Shown: positions 24,997 through 34,263, counted from the first letter of the stretch. The stretch is DNA of 44,910 nucleotides from Polaribacter sp. (GCA_020740485.1 DYMN01000019.1:1-44910), one strand, 5' to 3'. Notes: a model not told the origin generated them from the sequence alone. Numbers and translations: made by a program.

Positions 24997-25542
24997 ATGA
25001 CAATTACCAGAAAAAAAATATTCGACATCCTTTTTTATATTTTGATTGCTCTAATGATAATTAAACCTACAAGGGTTTACATTTTACGATTTTTATCGCT
25101 ATCTCCATCTATTGAAAAAACGGAAAATCAAATTACTATAAGTTCATACAATTGGCAATTGAAAGGAATCAATACAAATGATGTAGATTTTATTTCATTA
25201 AAAGGAAAAGTGGTTATTGTTAATTTTTGGGCAACTTGGTGTGCGCCTTGCTTGGCTGAAATGCCGAGTTTAGAAAGTTTATATAAAGATTACGGTGATA
25301 AAGTTGCCTTTCTTTTGATAACCAATGAAAATCCGGATGTAGTGATTCCATTTTTAAAGAAAAAAGGATTTACAGCTCCAATATATATTCCCACAACGCA
25401 AAATCCGTCTGAACTCAATACTGAAACCATTCCTAAAACATTTTTAATTGATAAATCGGGAAAAATAATTATCGAAGCCGGGAGAGCAGATTGGAATTCA
25501 AAGAAAACGAGAAAGTTGTTAGATAAATTATTGAGTGAGTGA
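24997..25542 (+). CDS. TlpA/ResA-type thioredoxin-like protein, membrane-anchored
   Basis: A 181-aa protein with one N-terminal hydrophobic segment (FDILFYILIALMIIKP), probably an uncleaved anchor placing the rest in the periplasm. The thioredoxin domain has VVIVNFWATWCAPCLAEMPS with the redox pair Cys82 and Cys85, and the cis-proline region TIPKTFLIDKSG. Proteins of this kind are extracytoplasmic disulfide reductases, often for cytochrome c maturation or metal-centre assembly; nothing nearby indicates the partner. It stands alone. Confidence 0.9.
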   Translation: MTITRKKIFDILFYILIALMIIKPTRVYILRFLSLSPSIEKTENQITISSYNWQLKGINTNDVDFISLKGKVVIVNFWATWCAPCLAEMPSLESLYKDYGDKVAFLLITNENPDVVIPFLKKKGFTAPIYIPTTQNPSELNTETIPKTFLIDKSGKIIIEAGRADWNSKKTRKLLDKLLSE

Positions 25543-25597
25543 ATAATTTAATTTTCAGAATTTGAAAAATCTCGCTCTGCAGAAATTTAATGATAAA

Positions 25598-25723
25598 ATG
25601 ATCAAATGTTGTATATTTTCAATTCTGCTATTCATCGGAACCGCAACACGAAAATTGAATGACGATTTTGAAAAAATAAATTTATCAAACTGTACGTGTG
25701 TTCATTATATTCAATCCAATTAA
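25598..25723 (+). CDS. Possible small secreted or membrane peptide, 41 aa
   Basis: A 41-codon frame starts MIKCCIFSILLFIGTATRKL, a basic then hydrophobic N-terminus resembling a signal peptide, followed by a polar, cysteine-containing tail (NLSNCTCVHYIQSN). It fills part of the 244-nt gap between the thioredoxin gene and the 603-aa gene. I see no promoter or convincing ribosome binding site, so it may be chance. Confidence 0.2.
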   Translation: MIKCCIFSILLFIGTATRKLNDDFEKINLSNCTCVHYIQSN

Positions 25724-25786
25724 CTCAAAGAACTATACTTTTATTGTTTTACCACTAATTTTAAATATAACTTTTATAATCTACAA

Positions 25787-27598
25787 ATGAATTTCAATCC
25801 AATACATACTTTTCATATTCCCGTTATGGGTTTAGCGTACACTATAGATAGTCCTATCAGAGTGGCACAATATGGTATTTCATCTGTCATTTCCATCACC
25901 GATGATGAACTCATTGAAAAAATGCGAGCGTTTTACAGTGAAAAGTTTAGCCTTCCCTACCAAAAAATTACAAAACAATTTCATGATTATAGAGCAGAAC
26001 GTATCACCAATTATCTAAATTTAGTTGATAGTATAGTAAAAGACAAGTTTGAAAATTTTAAAAAGGAATTAGCCGAGAGTAAAGCTTCTTTAGAGAATTA
26101 TATAGCCATGCTTCCTTCTACTTCCGGATTAAGAAAAAACCTACAAGGCATCATCAAGGAAAGTATGAACTACAAAGAAAAGTTAAAAAATTATTTTGAC
26201 GAGAATTTTTCTTTGGGAGAAATAGATGTTAATATCATGACCAAATTAGATAAAGATAATTTTGATAAAAATGGGCAACAACCCATAGAATTCAATGATG
26301 CACATGCTGCTTTGCGCGGTTTTGCCAATAGTAATTTAAGTTCATCGGTTGTCCTGTCTGCCGGAATGAATCCAAGATTATTTACCTATTTTGAAAGTTT
26401 TAAAGATTTTTTTCCTGACTTTAATTCCAATTTAAAAAAGAAAATTATTCTAAAAGTGAGTGATTTTCGTTCAGCAATGATACAAGGAAATTATTTAGCA
26501 AAAAAAGGTTTGTGGGTTTCGGAATATCGGATTGAATCGGGATTGAATTGTGGAGGTCATGCTTTTGCAACTGACGGGTTTTTATTGGGTCCTATTTTGG
26601 CGGAATTTAAGCAAAAGAAAGACCAATTAATTCAATCAGCACATGATTTATTGATCAAAGCATTGGGACAAAAAGAATTGCCAGTTCCTGAAATTCCAAT
26701 GAATATAAAAATTACCGCACAAGGGGGAGTTGGTACAGCAGAAGAACACCGTTTTCTTCTTGACCACTATCTAATAGATGGTGTAGGATGGGGTTCCCCT
26801 TTTTTATTGGTTCCCGAGGCTACTTCTGTTGATATGGAAACGAGAGCTTTGCTTTCAAAATCAAAGGAAGAGGATTATTATTTGAGTAATATATCGCCAC
26901 TAGGTGTGCCTTTTAATACGGTAAAAGGCACTACCAATGAAGCTTTGAAACAATTTAGAATTATAGAAAACAATGCAGGAAGTTCTTGCCCGAAAAAGTT
27001 TTTAGCTTTGAGCAAAGAGTTTGACGATAAAGGAATTTGTACGGCTTCCAAAAAATATCAAGATATAAAATTGGAAGAATTGAGAGGCAATGAAAGTAAC
27101 CTTACAAAAGTTGAATATGAAATTGCTAAAAATAAAATCACAGAGAAATCTTGTCTTTGTGTAGGCTTAGCCAATGCGTCCTATTTAGAAAATGATATTG
27201 AAATAAAAGGGCAACAACAAGGAGTAGTCGTATGTCCGGGTCCAAATCTGGCATATTTTGACAAGGAGGTTTCCTTGTCAGATATGGTAAAACATATTTA
27301 CGGAACAACCAATATCATGGAAGATATACAAAGACCCAATATGTTTGTAAAAGAATTGAATTTGTATATAAATTACCTAAAAAACGAAATTTCTGATTAT
27401 ACCATTGACATTTCTACGGCACAAATAAAGAAATGGAATGTATTCAAAAACAATTTATTAGAGGGAATAAATTATTATAGAAACTTATTTTCTACGATAC
27501 ATTTTTTTGAAAATTCTAAAAATGAGATTCAAAAGCAATTGACGAGATCGGAGAATGATTTAAAGGAGATTGAAGTTCCTCGCTTACAGGGTCTTTAA
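25787..27598 (+). CDS. Uncharacterised 603-aa protein, possible FMN-type TIM-barrel oxidoreductase
   Basis: I do not recognise a named family. There is no signal peptide or membrane helix. Residues ~75-150 are helical and charged. The middle has ESGLNCGGHAFATDG (Cys255) and ITAQGGVGTAEEHRFLLDHY (~310-330), then DGVGWGSPFLLVPEA. The GGVGTAEE...L..DGVGWGSPFL pattern resembles the phosphate-binding end of nitronate monooxygenase, IMPDH or glutamate-synthase-type barrels (GGI....V..AL..GADGV..GT.FL). Later cysteines in SSCPKKFLAL, GICTAS, SCLCVGLAN and VVVCPGPN could bind a metal or Fe-S cluster. The last ~90 residues are again helical. It stands alone between tlpA and the ilv leader. The enzyme call is a hypothesis from pattern only. 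Confidence 0.8.
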   Translation: MNFNPIHTFHIPVMGLAYTIDSPIRVAQYGISSVISITDDELIEKMRAFYSEKFSLPYQKITKQFHDYRAERITNYLNLVDSIVKDKFENFKKELAESKASLENYIAMLPSTSGLRKNLQGIIKESMNYKEKLKNYFDENFSLGEIDVNIMTKLDKDNFDKNGQQPIEFNDAHAALRGFANSNLSSSVVLSAGMNPRLFTYFESFKDFFPDFNSNLKKKIILKVSDFRSAMIQGNYLAKKGLWVSEYRIESGLNCGGHAFATDGFLLGPILAEFKQKKDQLIQSAHDLLIKALGQKELPVPEIPMNIKITAQGGVGTAEEHRFLLDHYLIDGVGWGSPFLLVPEATSVDMETRALLSKSKEEDYYLSNISPLGVPFNTVKGTTNEALKQFRIIENNAGSSCPKKFLALSKEFDDKGICTASKKYQDIKLEELRGNESNLTKVEYEIAKNKITEKSCLCVGLANASYLENDIEIKGQQQGVVVCPGPNLAYFDKEVSLSDMVKHIYGTTNIMEDIQRPNMFVKELNLYINYLKNEISDYTIDISTAQIKKWNVFKNNLLEGINYYRNLFSTIHFFENSKNEIQKQLTRSENDLKEIEVPRLQGL

Positions 27599-27835
27599 CT
27601 AATTCTTAAATCCGAAGGTGTTTTCGTTTGAAAGAGCCTGTGGTTTTAAGGCACTACTCTATTCATACACATTCTCAGCCCAGTTTTAATCGGATAATAA
27701 TTCGTGATTGTAAATGTCTTGTAAAATGAATTTTATATCCAAAATCAATTTTACCTATTAAAGAATTGAAAATTAAATGTTTAAATTCTTAAAATTAAAT
27801 TAACATTAAAATAATATCAATATTTTGTTTAAATA

Positions 27836-27866
27836 TTTGCATTTTTAATAAACTTACATATCTTTG
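27836..27866 (+). promoter_or_regulatory. Promoter of the ilv-leu operon (TTTG - 19 nt - TATCTTTG)
   Basis: A -33 TTTG (27836-27839) and a -7 TATCTTTG (27859-27866) are separated by exactly 19 nt, matching the Bacteroidota consensus at every defined position. Transcription would start near 27873, about 11 nt before the leader-peptide ATG. The preceding stretch 27599-27835 is AT-rich and I see nothing in it. Confidence 0.85.
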
Positions 27867-27883
27867 CATTGAATTTATATCAA

Positions 27884-27928
27884 ATGAATATAACTCTTGT
27901 CATTAATATTATTATTTTATTACCTTAA
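27884..27928 (+). CDS. Branched-chain amino acid leader peptide (attenuator peptide)
   Basis: A 14-codon frame encodes MNITLVINIIILLP and stops at TAA (27926-27928). It has five Ile, three Leu and one Val codons, with a run Ile-Ile-Ile-Leu-Leu just before the end. It starts about 11 nt after the predicted transcription start and is followed 33 nt later by an intrinsic terminator located just upstream of ilvE. This arrangement is that of the enterobacterial ilv and leu leader peptides: when charged Ile/Leu/Val tRNA is scarce the ribosome stalls and the terminator fails to form. The peptide sequence has no other recognisable function. The open frame, its composition and its position are seen; ribosome-mediated control is inferred. 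Confidence 0.8.
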   Translation: MNITLVINIIILLP

Positions 27929-27935
27929 ACTATAA

Positions 27936-27970
27936 GGGAGAAATAGTATTGTAAAACTTTAAACATCTCC
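27936..27970 (+). promoter_or_regulatory. Candidate antiterminator pairing of the ilv attenuator
   Basis: GGAGA (27937-27941) can pair with TCTCC (27966-27970), which would take up the 5' arm of the terminator. A ribosome resting on the leader stop codon would cover GGAGA and allow termination; a ribosome stalled on the Ile codons (27908-27916) would leave it free. The pairing is only five base pairs, so this part is weaker than the terminator itself. A competing small hairpin CCTTA (27923-27927) / TAAGG (27933-27937) overlaps the stop codon. Confidence 0.45.
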
Positions 27971-27990
27971 GACTCGAGATGTTTTTTTTT
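27961..27990 (+). terminator. Attenuator terminator upstream of ilvE
   Basis: AACATCTC (27962-27969) pairs with GAGATGTT (27976-27983) around a 6-nt loop, and the stem runs into a run of nine T residues (27982-27990). It lies between the promoter and ilvE, ending 12 nt before the ilvE start, where a constitutive terminator would make no sense. Confidence 0.85.
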
Positions 27991-28001
27991 ATTTAAAATT
28001 T

Positions 28002-28877
28002 ATGTATTATAACGAAAAAACTATTATTTTTAAAGATGGCGCATTTGTTCATCCGGAACAAACTAAAATCGACGCTTACAGTCAAACACTGCACTACGGC
28101 TATGGCGTTTTTGAAGGCATCCGTTCTTATGAAACAGCCCAAGGAGCTCAAATTTTCAAAGCAAAAGAACATTATAATAGATTAAAAAGATCTTGCGAAT
28201 TACTATCTATTCCTTTTAATTGGGAGGTTGATTATCTCATTGAAAAAACTTATGAATTATTGGAATTAAACCATCTTTCTGATGCATACATAAGACCAAT
28301 AGTGGTGCTCAATCCCAATATGAGTTTAACAGCCCCTGATAATTCATCCTTGCTGATAATGGTTTGGGAGTGGGGAAGTTATTTGGGTGATAAACTTTTA
28401 AATGTTTTTGCATCATCGTATTTGCGTCCGCATCCCAAATCTACACATATTGAAGCCAAAGCCAACGGACATTACGTGAACTCCATATTAGCCACTTCCG
28501 AAGCTAAATCAAAAGGATATGACGAAGCATTGTTAAATGATGTAGATGGTTTTTTGGCAGAAGCACCCGGTGCTAATCTTTTTATAGAAAAATCAGGAAA
28601 AATCCATACCCCGGCGTTGGGCAACATTCTTCCCGGTATCACCCGTTCTGTTGTAATAGAATTATGCAATAAATTAGGAATTGAAGTCATTCAAGACCGC
28701 TTTAAACCTGAATTTTTACAAGAAGCGGATGCCGCTTTCTTTTGTGGTACAGCAGCAGAAGTAATAGGAATAAAGTATTACAATGATATTGAACTTCCCC
28801 TGTCCTTTGATAATTCTCTTGGGAAAAAATTGCAAACCGAATACAAAAAGTTAGTTTTAAACCAAATTTCTCTTTAA
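28002..28877 (+). CDS. ilvE: Branched-chain amino acid aminotransferase
   Basis: A 291-aa PLP fold-type IV aminotransferase. Motifs: [19 protein letters not shown] (substrate loop region), [14 protein letters not shown], and [26 protein letters not shown], where the Lys of KANG corresponds to the Schiff-base lysine region of the family. [20 protein letters not shown] and [12 protein letters not shown] are standard IlvE blocks. It catalyses the last step of Ile, Val and Leu synthesis. It is the first structural gene of the operon, directly after the attenuator, and ends 1 nt before ilvD. D-amino-acid transaminase or ADC lyase are formal alternatives, but context favours IlvE. Confidence 0.95.
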   Translation: MYYNEKTIIFKDGAFVHPEQTKIDAYSQTLHYGYGVFEGIRSYETAQGAQIFKAKEHYNRLKRSCELLSIPFNWEVDYLIEKTYELLELNHLSDAYIRPIVVLNPNMSLTAPDNSSLLIMVWEWGSYLGDKLLNVFASSYLRPHPKSTHIEAKANGHYVNSILATSEAKSKGYDEALLNDVDGFLAEAPGANLFIEKSGKIHTPALGNILPGITRSVVIELCNKLGIEVIQDRFKPEFLQEADAAFFCGTAAEVIGIKYYNDIELPLSFDNSLGKKLQTEYKKLVLNQISL

Positions 28878-28878
28878 T

Positions 28879-30567
28879 ATGGAACTCAATAAATACAGTA
28901 AAACCGTAACTCAAGACGAAACCCAACCCGCCGCACAAGCCATGCTGTTTGGCATTGGTTTAACCGAAAAAAAAATGAAACAACCTTTTGTGGGCATCGC
29001 TTCAATGGGGTATGATGGCAATACGTGCAATATGCACCTCAACGGCTTAGCTTACGCACTCAAAGACGAAGTTAACAAGCAACAATTAACCGGATTGGTT
29101 TTCAATACCATCGGGATAAGTGACGGGATTACCAATGGAACCGACGGGATGCGTTATTCTTTAGTAAGTCGCGAACTCATTGCAGATAGTATAGAAAGTA
29201 TGGTCGATGCTCATTTTTACGACGCCTTGATAGCCTTACCGGGTTGCGATAAAAATATGCCCGGAAGTGTGATGGCAATGGCGCGTCTGAATCGCCCTTC
29301 TATCATGGTGTACGGTGGTACCATAGCTCCCGGTTATTACGAAGGGAAAGAGCTCAACATCGTATCGGCTTTTGAAGCTTTGGGTGAAAAATTAGCCGGA
29401 AAAATTTCGGATATTACCTTTAAAAACATTATCAAAAATGCTTGCCCGGGTGCAGGAGCATGTGGTGGCATGTACACAGCTAACACGATGGCGGTTGCCA
29501 TTGAAGCCATGGGAATGAGTCTGCCTTATTCCAGTTCCAATCCGGCAATAAGTAAAGAGAAACTTGATGAATTAGCCGACGCAGCCGTCGCCATCAAGAT
29601 CTTGATAGAGAAAAATATTGTTCCTAAAGACATTATGACCTACAAGGCATTTGAAAATGCCATCACAGCCATTACAGCATTGGGAGGAAGTACCAATGCA
29701 GTCATACATCTTATTGCTATGGCAAAAACGGTAGGGATTAAAATAACCTTAGACGATTTTCAACGCATCAGCAATGAAACACCTTTGATTGCCGATTTTA
29801 AACCAGGAGGCACCTATTTGATGCAAAGTTTATATGAAAAAGGTGGTATTCCTATGGTGTTGAAGTACTTGTTGAAAATAGGTAAATTACACGGTGATTG
29901 TCTTACTGTTACCGGAAAAACCATTGCCGAAAACCTTGAATCTGTGCCCGAAATTGATTTTGAATCTCAAAAAATTATTTTCCCAATTGATAAACCTATA
30001 AAAATAACCGGACATATACAAATCCTCTACGGAAATCTAGCTGAAAAAGGGGCAGTTGCTAAGCTAACCGGAAAAGAAGGTGACTATTTCAAAGGTCCCG
30101 CCAAAGTTTTCGACGGAGAAAAAGAATTGATTAAAGGAATTTCAGAAAAAAGAATCGTTGCAGGCGATGTAATCGTCATTCGTTATGTAGGACCTAAAGG
30201 CGGTCCTGGAATGCCCGAAATGCTCAAACCCACTTCAGCCATCATCGGAGCAGGTTTAGGCAAAAGTGTTGCCCTGATCACAGACGGGCGTTTTAGCGGT
30301 GGTACCCACGGATTTGTAGTGGGGCACATTTGCCCTGAAGCGATAGAAGGAGGCAACATAGCCTTGGTTAAAGACGGCGACATTATTGAAATAGATGCCA
30401 AAACCAATAGCATTAACCTTTTAATTGACGACGCAATATTGCAAGAAAGAAAATCAAAATTTGTAAAACCGGCTTTAAGTGTACAAAAAGGCGTTTTATA
30501 CAAATACGCCGCTTTGGTACAAGATGCTTCTGAAGGCTGTGTAACCGACGAGTTTACTATCAACTAA
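28879..30567 (+). CDS. ilvD: Dihydroxy-acid dehydratase
   Basis: A 562-aa member of the IlvD/Edd family. Cluster-ligand cysteines lie in GCDKNMPG (~124) and [17 protein letters not shown] (~190-205); [15 protein letters not shown] and [22 protein letters not shown] are the C-terminal signatures. It dehydrates 2,3-dihydroxy-isovalerate and -3-methylvalerate to the 2-oxo acids, using an Fe-S cluster and Mg2+. It lies between ilvE (1-nt gap) and ilvB (13-nt gap). Confidence 0.97.
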   Translation: MELNKYSKTVTQDETQPAAQAMLFGIGLTEKKMKQPFVGIASMGYDGNTCNMHLNGLAYALKDEVNKQQLTGLVFNTIGISDGITNGTDGMRYSLVSRELIADSIESMVDAHFYDALIALPGCDKNMPGSVMAMARLNRPSIMVYGGTIAPGYYEGKELNIVSAFEALGEKLAGKISDITFKNIIKNACPGAGACGGMYTANTMAVAIEAMGMSLPYSSSNPAISKEKLDELADAAVAIKILIEKNIVPKDIMTYKAFENAITAITALGGSTNAVIHLIAMAKTVGIKITLDDFQRISNETPLIADFKPGGTYLMQSLYEKGGIPMVLKYLLKIGKLHGDCLTVTGKTIAENLESVPEIDFESQKIIFPIDKPIKITGHIQILYGNLAEKGAVAKLTGKEGDYFKGPAKVFDGEKELIKGISEKRIVAGDVIVIRYVGPKGGPGMPEMLKPTSAIIGAGLGKSVALITDGRFSGGTHGFVVGHICPEAIEGGNIALVKDGDIIEIDAKTNSINLLIDDAILQERKSKFVKPALSVQKGVLYKYAALVQDASEGCVTDEFTIN

Positions 30568-30580
30568 AAATTAAATAAAA

Positions 30581-32302
30581 ATGGCAAACACAAAAACCTC
30601 TGTTAGAGCTTCGGGCAGTCTTGCTCTATTAGATGCGCTGGTCAAAGAAAATGTAGATACCATTTTCGGCTATCCCGGAGGGGCTATTATGCCCATTTAT
30701 GATGCTCTTTATGACCACACCCAAAAGCTGAATCACATTTTAGTCCGTCACGAACAAGGTGCCATTCACGCCGCCGACGGCTATGCACGCGTCAGCGGTA
30801 AAACAGGCGTCGTGTTTGCAACCAGTGGTCCGGCTGCCACCAATTTGGTAACCGGTATAGCAAATGCGATGATAGATTCTATCCCTATCGTTTGTATTGT
30901 CGGACAAGTGTATGCGCAACTTTTAGGTACGGATGCCTTTCAAGAAACCGATATTCTCAACATCACTTCGCCAATTACAAAATGGAATTATCAAGTGACA
31001 GACCCGTCTGAAATTCCCGATGTTGTTGCTAAAGCTTTTTATATTGCCGGTAGCGGGCGTCCAGGTCCGGTTTTAATCGATATAACCAAAAATGCACAAA
31101 TCGACGAATTTGATTACACCGGATATCAACCCGTCAATTACATCAGAAGTTACAGACCCAAACCTATTGTCCGACCCGAATATATAGAACAAGCAGCTCA
31201 ATTGATCAATGGTGCAAAAAGACCTTTTGTGCTGTACGGTCAAGGGATAATTTTGGGAAATGCCGAAAAAGAATTTCAAGAATTCGTCAATAAATCAGGT
31301 ATTCCTTCCGCTTGGACTTTACTCGGAAAAGGGGTTTTACCGACAAAGCATCCACTTAATGTAGGTATGCTGGGAATGCACGGCAATTATGCTCCTAACG
31401 TATTGACCAATGAATGTGATGTACTTATTGCAGTGGGTATGCGTTTTGATGATCGCATAACAGGGAGATTAGACAAATATGCCAAACAAGCCAAAATAAT
31501 TCATTTGGATATTGACCCTTCCGAAATTGATAAAAATGTAAAAACAGAAGTGTCTGTTTGGGGAGATGTTAAGGAAACGTTGCCCTTGTTAACCCAATTG
31601 GTTGAAAAGAAAACACATTCTGAGTGGCTAAAACAATTCAAAGAATTAAATCAAAAAGAATATGATGTAATCATTAAGCCCGAAATGCATCCCACAGAAG
31701 GTGAAATCACAATGGGAGAAGTAATGGCAGTGATCAATGAACTTACGCAAGGTGAAGCTGTTTATGTATCTGACGTGGGACAACATCAAATGGTGGTTTG
31801 TCGTTATGCGGAGCAGAATCACACCCGCAGCAATGTCACCAGCGGAGGGCTTGGCACGATGGGGTTTGGTTTACCGGCTGCCATAGGAGCACATTATGCC
31901 GCGCCGCATCGCACCGTGTTTGCTTTTATGGGAGATGGGGGCGCTCAGATGAATATTCAAGAGTTAGGTACTATTTTGCAATATGGTGCCAAAGTAAAAA
32001 TCATTGTTTTAAACAACAATTATCTGGGTATGGTGCGCCAGTGGCAACAATTGTTCAATGATTCACGCTATTCTTTTACGGACATCAAAAGCCCTGACTT
32101 TGCAAAAGTAGCTGAAGCCTATAACATTAAAGGGCAACGCGTGTTTGATAGAGCCGATTTGAAGCCTGCGATTGAAGCAATGTTAGCACATCCTGAAACC
32201 TATTTGCTCGAGATCAAAGTGCGCAAAGATGACAATGTTTTCCCTATGGTACCACAAGGGAAAGGCGTATCAGAAATCGTATTAAGAGCTGAAGACATTT
32301 AA
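30581..32302 (+). CDS. ilvB: Acetolactate synthase, large (catalytic) subunit
   Basis: A 573-aa ThDP enzyme. The catalytic Glu is in LVRHEQGAIHAADGYARV (~56); FATSGPAATNLVTGIANAM and the FAD-binding middle domain (LGKGVLPTKHPLNVGMLGMHG) follow; the ThDP motif is MGDGGAQMNIQEL...NNNYLGMVRQWQQLF. GDGGAQM instead of the more common GDGSFQM is a small departure that still keeps the GDG..N frame. It condenses pyruvate with pyruvate (to Val and Leu) or with 2-oxobutyrate (to Ile). The small subunit is encoded 21 nt downstream. Confidence 0.97.
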   Translation: MANTKTSVRASGSLALLDALVKENVDTIFGYPGGAIMPIYDALYDHTQKLNHILVRHEQGAIHAADGYARVSGKTGVVFATSGPAATNLVTGIANAMIDSIPIVCIVGQVYAQLLGTDAFQETDILNITSPITKWNYQVTDPSEIPDVVAKAFYIAGSGRPGPVLIDITKNAQIDEFDYTGYQPVNYIRSYRPKPIVRPEYIEQAAQLINGAKRPFVLYGQGIILGNAEKEFQEFVNKSGIPSAWTLLGKGVLPTKHPLNVGMLGMHGNYAPNVLTNECDVLIAVGMRFDDRITGRLDKYAKQAKIIHLDIDPSEIDKNVKTEVSVWGDVKETLPLLTQLVEKKTHSEWLKQFKELNQKEYDVIIKPEMHPTEGEITMGEVMAVINELTQGEAVYVSDVGQHQMVVCRYAEQNHTRSNVTSGGLGTMGFGLPAAIGAHYAAPHRTVFAFMGDGGAQMNIQELGTILQYGAKVKIIVLNNNYLGMVRQWQQLFNDSRYSFTDIKSPDFAKVAEAYNIKGQRVFDRADLKPAIEAMLAHPETYLLEIKVRKDDNVFPMVPQGKGVSEIVLRAEDI

Positions 32303-32323
32303 AATATCTAAACAACTACAATT

Positions 32324-32914
32324 ATGCAAAAAATAGAACATACTTTAACCATTTATACCGAAAATCAAATCGGATTGGCTTCCAAAATAGCCGGTTTGTT
32401 CTCTCGTAGAAAAATTAATTTAGAATGTTTGAACATTTCACCCAGCGAGATAGAAAAAATCTTTAGATTTACATTGGTGGTAATAGAATCAGAAGCGGTA
32501 ATGAAAAATTTGGTGCGTCAATTAGAGAAATTAGTAGATGTGTTTATTGTGTATTCCAATACGAACGAAGAAATTATTTGGCAAAAAATGGCTTTATTCA
32601 AAGTGCCCACTCAAAATATCATCAAAAATGCTAAAGTGGAGCGTTTACTTCGCGAATTTGGAGCAAATACAGTGGTAATTCGAGATGATTACACCATTTT
32701 TGAAACAGTGGGTCAAGATTCTGATATAAACAAATTATTAAAAGAATTAGATAAATACGGCTTGATAGAATTCGTGAAAAGTTCAAGAATAGCTATCATC
32801 AAAAATAGTGAAGGCATCCACAAAAAGGTAATGGATATGGAAAAAAATCATCCTATCCCCGACCCGATTGTCAATGAATATTTAGATAAGAAAAATCTGA
32901 TATTTGATCTTTAA
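32324..32914 (+). CDS. ilvN: Acetolactate synthase, small (regulatory) subunit
   Basis: A 196-aa protein with an N-terminal ACT domain (HTLTIYTENQIGLASKIAGLFSRRKINLECLNISPSE) and a C-terminal domain with VERLLREFGANTVVIRDDYTIFETVG and LDKYGLIEFVKSSRIAI, which matches the second domain of IlvN/IlvH. It activates IlvB and mediates feedback inhibition, usually by valine. The length is typical of the long IlvH-type subunit. It is followed by a 204-nt repeat-filled gap before ilvC. Confidence 0.95.
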   Translation: MQKIEHTLTIYTENQIGLASKIAGLFSRRKINLECLNISPSEIEKIFRFTLVVIESEAVMKNLVRQLEKLVDVFIVYSNTNEEIIWQKMALFKVPTQNIIKNAKVERLLREFGANTVVIRDDYTIFETVGQDSDINKLLKELDKYGLIEFVKSSRIAIIKNSEGIHKKVMDMEKNHPIPDPIVNEYLDKKNLIFDL

Positions 32915-32917
32915 TAA

Positions 32918-33108
32918 TTTGAAAATTTGCCAATTTGAAAATGTGAAAATGTGAAAATTTTATAATAAGTGTATAAAAAACATCAAATTAACCTAATAAT
33001 CAATTAATCCCGCTTTACGGGACTTCACTTCGTTCAGCCTAATAATCAATCAACCTAATTAACCTAATAATCAATTAACCTAATAATTAATTAACTTAAT
33101 AATCAATA
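32918..33108. repeat. Tandem repeats in the ilvN-ilvC gap
   Basis: Two repeat types are present. First, TTTGAAAATGTGAAAATGTG-type octamer repeats at 32918-32957. Second, five imperfect copies of a ~16-bp unit CCTAATAATCAATTAA at about 32992, 33037, 33062, 33079 and 33095. Between the first and second copy lies an insertion (33008-33036) carrying a small hairpin CCCGctttaCGGG. I see no promoter or terminator here, so ilvC is probably read through from upstream. Confidence 0.75.
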
Positions 33109-33118
33109 ACTTAAAGAA

Positions 33119-34162
33119 ATGGCAACAATTAATTTCGGTGGGGTAAACGAAAACGTAGTTACCCGTGAAGAATTTCCTTTATCAAAAGCATTAGAAACCC
33201 TTAAAAATGACACCATCGCCATCATAGGCTATGGCGTACAAGGTCCGGGACAGTCTTTAAACTTGAAAGACAATGGCTTTAACGTCATCGTGGGACAACG
33301 CAAAGGTGGCAAAAGCTGGCAGAAAGCTTTAGATGAAGGATGGGTAGATGGCAAAGACCTTTTTGATATAGAAACCGCTTGTCAAAAAGCGACTATTATC
33401 CAATATTTATTATCAGATGCAGGCCAGATTTCCTCTTGGGAAACGGTTAAAAAACATTTAACCACAGGCAAAACCTTGTATTTTTCACACGGTTTTGGCA
33501 TTACTTTTAACGAGCAAACGGGTATTGTTCCTCCAAAAGACGTCGATGTTGTTTTGGTAGCACCCAAAGGTTCGGGAACCTCTTTGCGTAGGTTGTTTCT
33601 TGCTGGTCAAGGATTGAATTCAAGTTATGCTGTTTTCCAAGATTACACCGGAAAAGCTCGTGAAAAAGTGCTATCACTTGGTATAGGTGTAGGTTCGGGC
33701 TACTTATTTGAAACTGATTTTAAAAAGGAAGTTTATTCTGATTTAACCGGAGAACGCGGTATTTTAATGGGTGCCCTTGCCGGAATGTTTGAAGCACAAT
33801 ATCAAGTGTTACGCTCACACGGACATTCACCCTCTGAAGCCTTTAATGAAACCGTTGAGGAATTAACTCAAAGTTTGATGCCACTCGTAGCCGAAAACGG
33901 AATGGATTGGATGTATGCCAATACTTCGGTTACTGCCCAACGCGGTGCTTTAGATTGGAAAGGCAAATTTAAGGAAGCTGCCTTGCCGGTTTTTGAAAAA
34001 TTGTATGACGAAGTGTCATCAGGTAGAGAAGCCGCTCGCGTGATCCAAATGGGAAGTCAACCGGATTACCGTGAAAAATTAGAAGAAGAATTGAAAGAAA
34101 TTCGCGAATCTGAATTGTGGTTAACCGGCGCTGAAGTTCGTAAATTAAGACCCGGTAAATAG
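33119..34162 (+). CDS. ilvC: Ketol-acid reductoisomerase (class I)
   Basis: A 347-aa protein of class I length. The NAD(P)H motif is IIGYGVQGPGQSLNLKDNGF. It continues IVGQRKGGKSWQKAL, and the substrate/Mg2+ domain includes LFLAGQGLNSSYAVFQD, DLTGERGILMGALAGMFEAQYQ, and ETVEELTQSLMPLVAENGMDWMYANTS with the metal-binding acidic residues. It converts acetolactate and acetohydroxybutyrate to dihydroxy acids. It sits between two repeat-containing gaps in an otherwise tightly packed operon. Confidence 0.96.
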   Translation: MATINFGGVNENVVTREEFPLSKALETLKNDTIAIIGYGVQGPGQSLNLKDNGFNVIVGQRKGGKSWQKALDEGWVDGKDLFDIETACQKATIIQYLLSDAGQISSWETVKKHLTTGKTLYFSHGFGITFNEQTGIVPPKDVDVVLVAPKGSGTSLRRLFLAGQGLNSSYAVFQDYTGKAREKVLSLGIGVGSGYLFETDFKKEVYSDLTGERGILMGALAGMFEAQYQVLRSHGHSPSEAFNETVEELTQSLMPLVAENGMDWMYANTSVTAQRGALDWKGKFKEAALPVFEKLYDEVSSGREAARVIQMGSQPDYREKLEEELKEIRESELWLTGAEVRKLRPGK

Positions 34163-34263
34163 AATAATATTTAAATAAGCAAATAATAAAGGAAACCGAT
34201 TTTAATTTTTTTTAAATTTTTTGATAAAATATTTACAAAAAGTTGAAATGACTTTAATAAAAA

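Noticed and set aside
30183-30563. Long minus-strand open frame inside ilvD (about 126 codons)
   Set aside because: It lies wholly opposite the conserved C-terminal coding sequence of ilvD; a shadow of strong codon bias.
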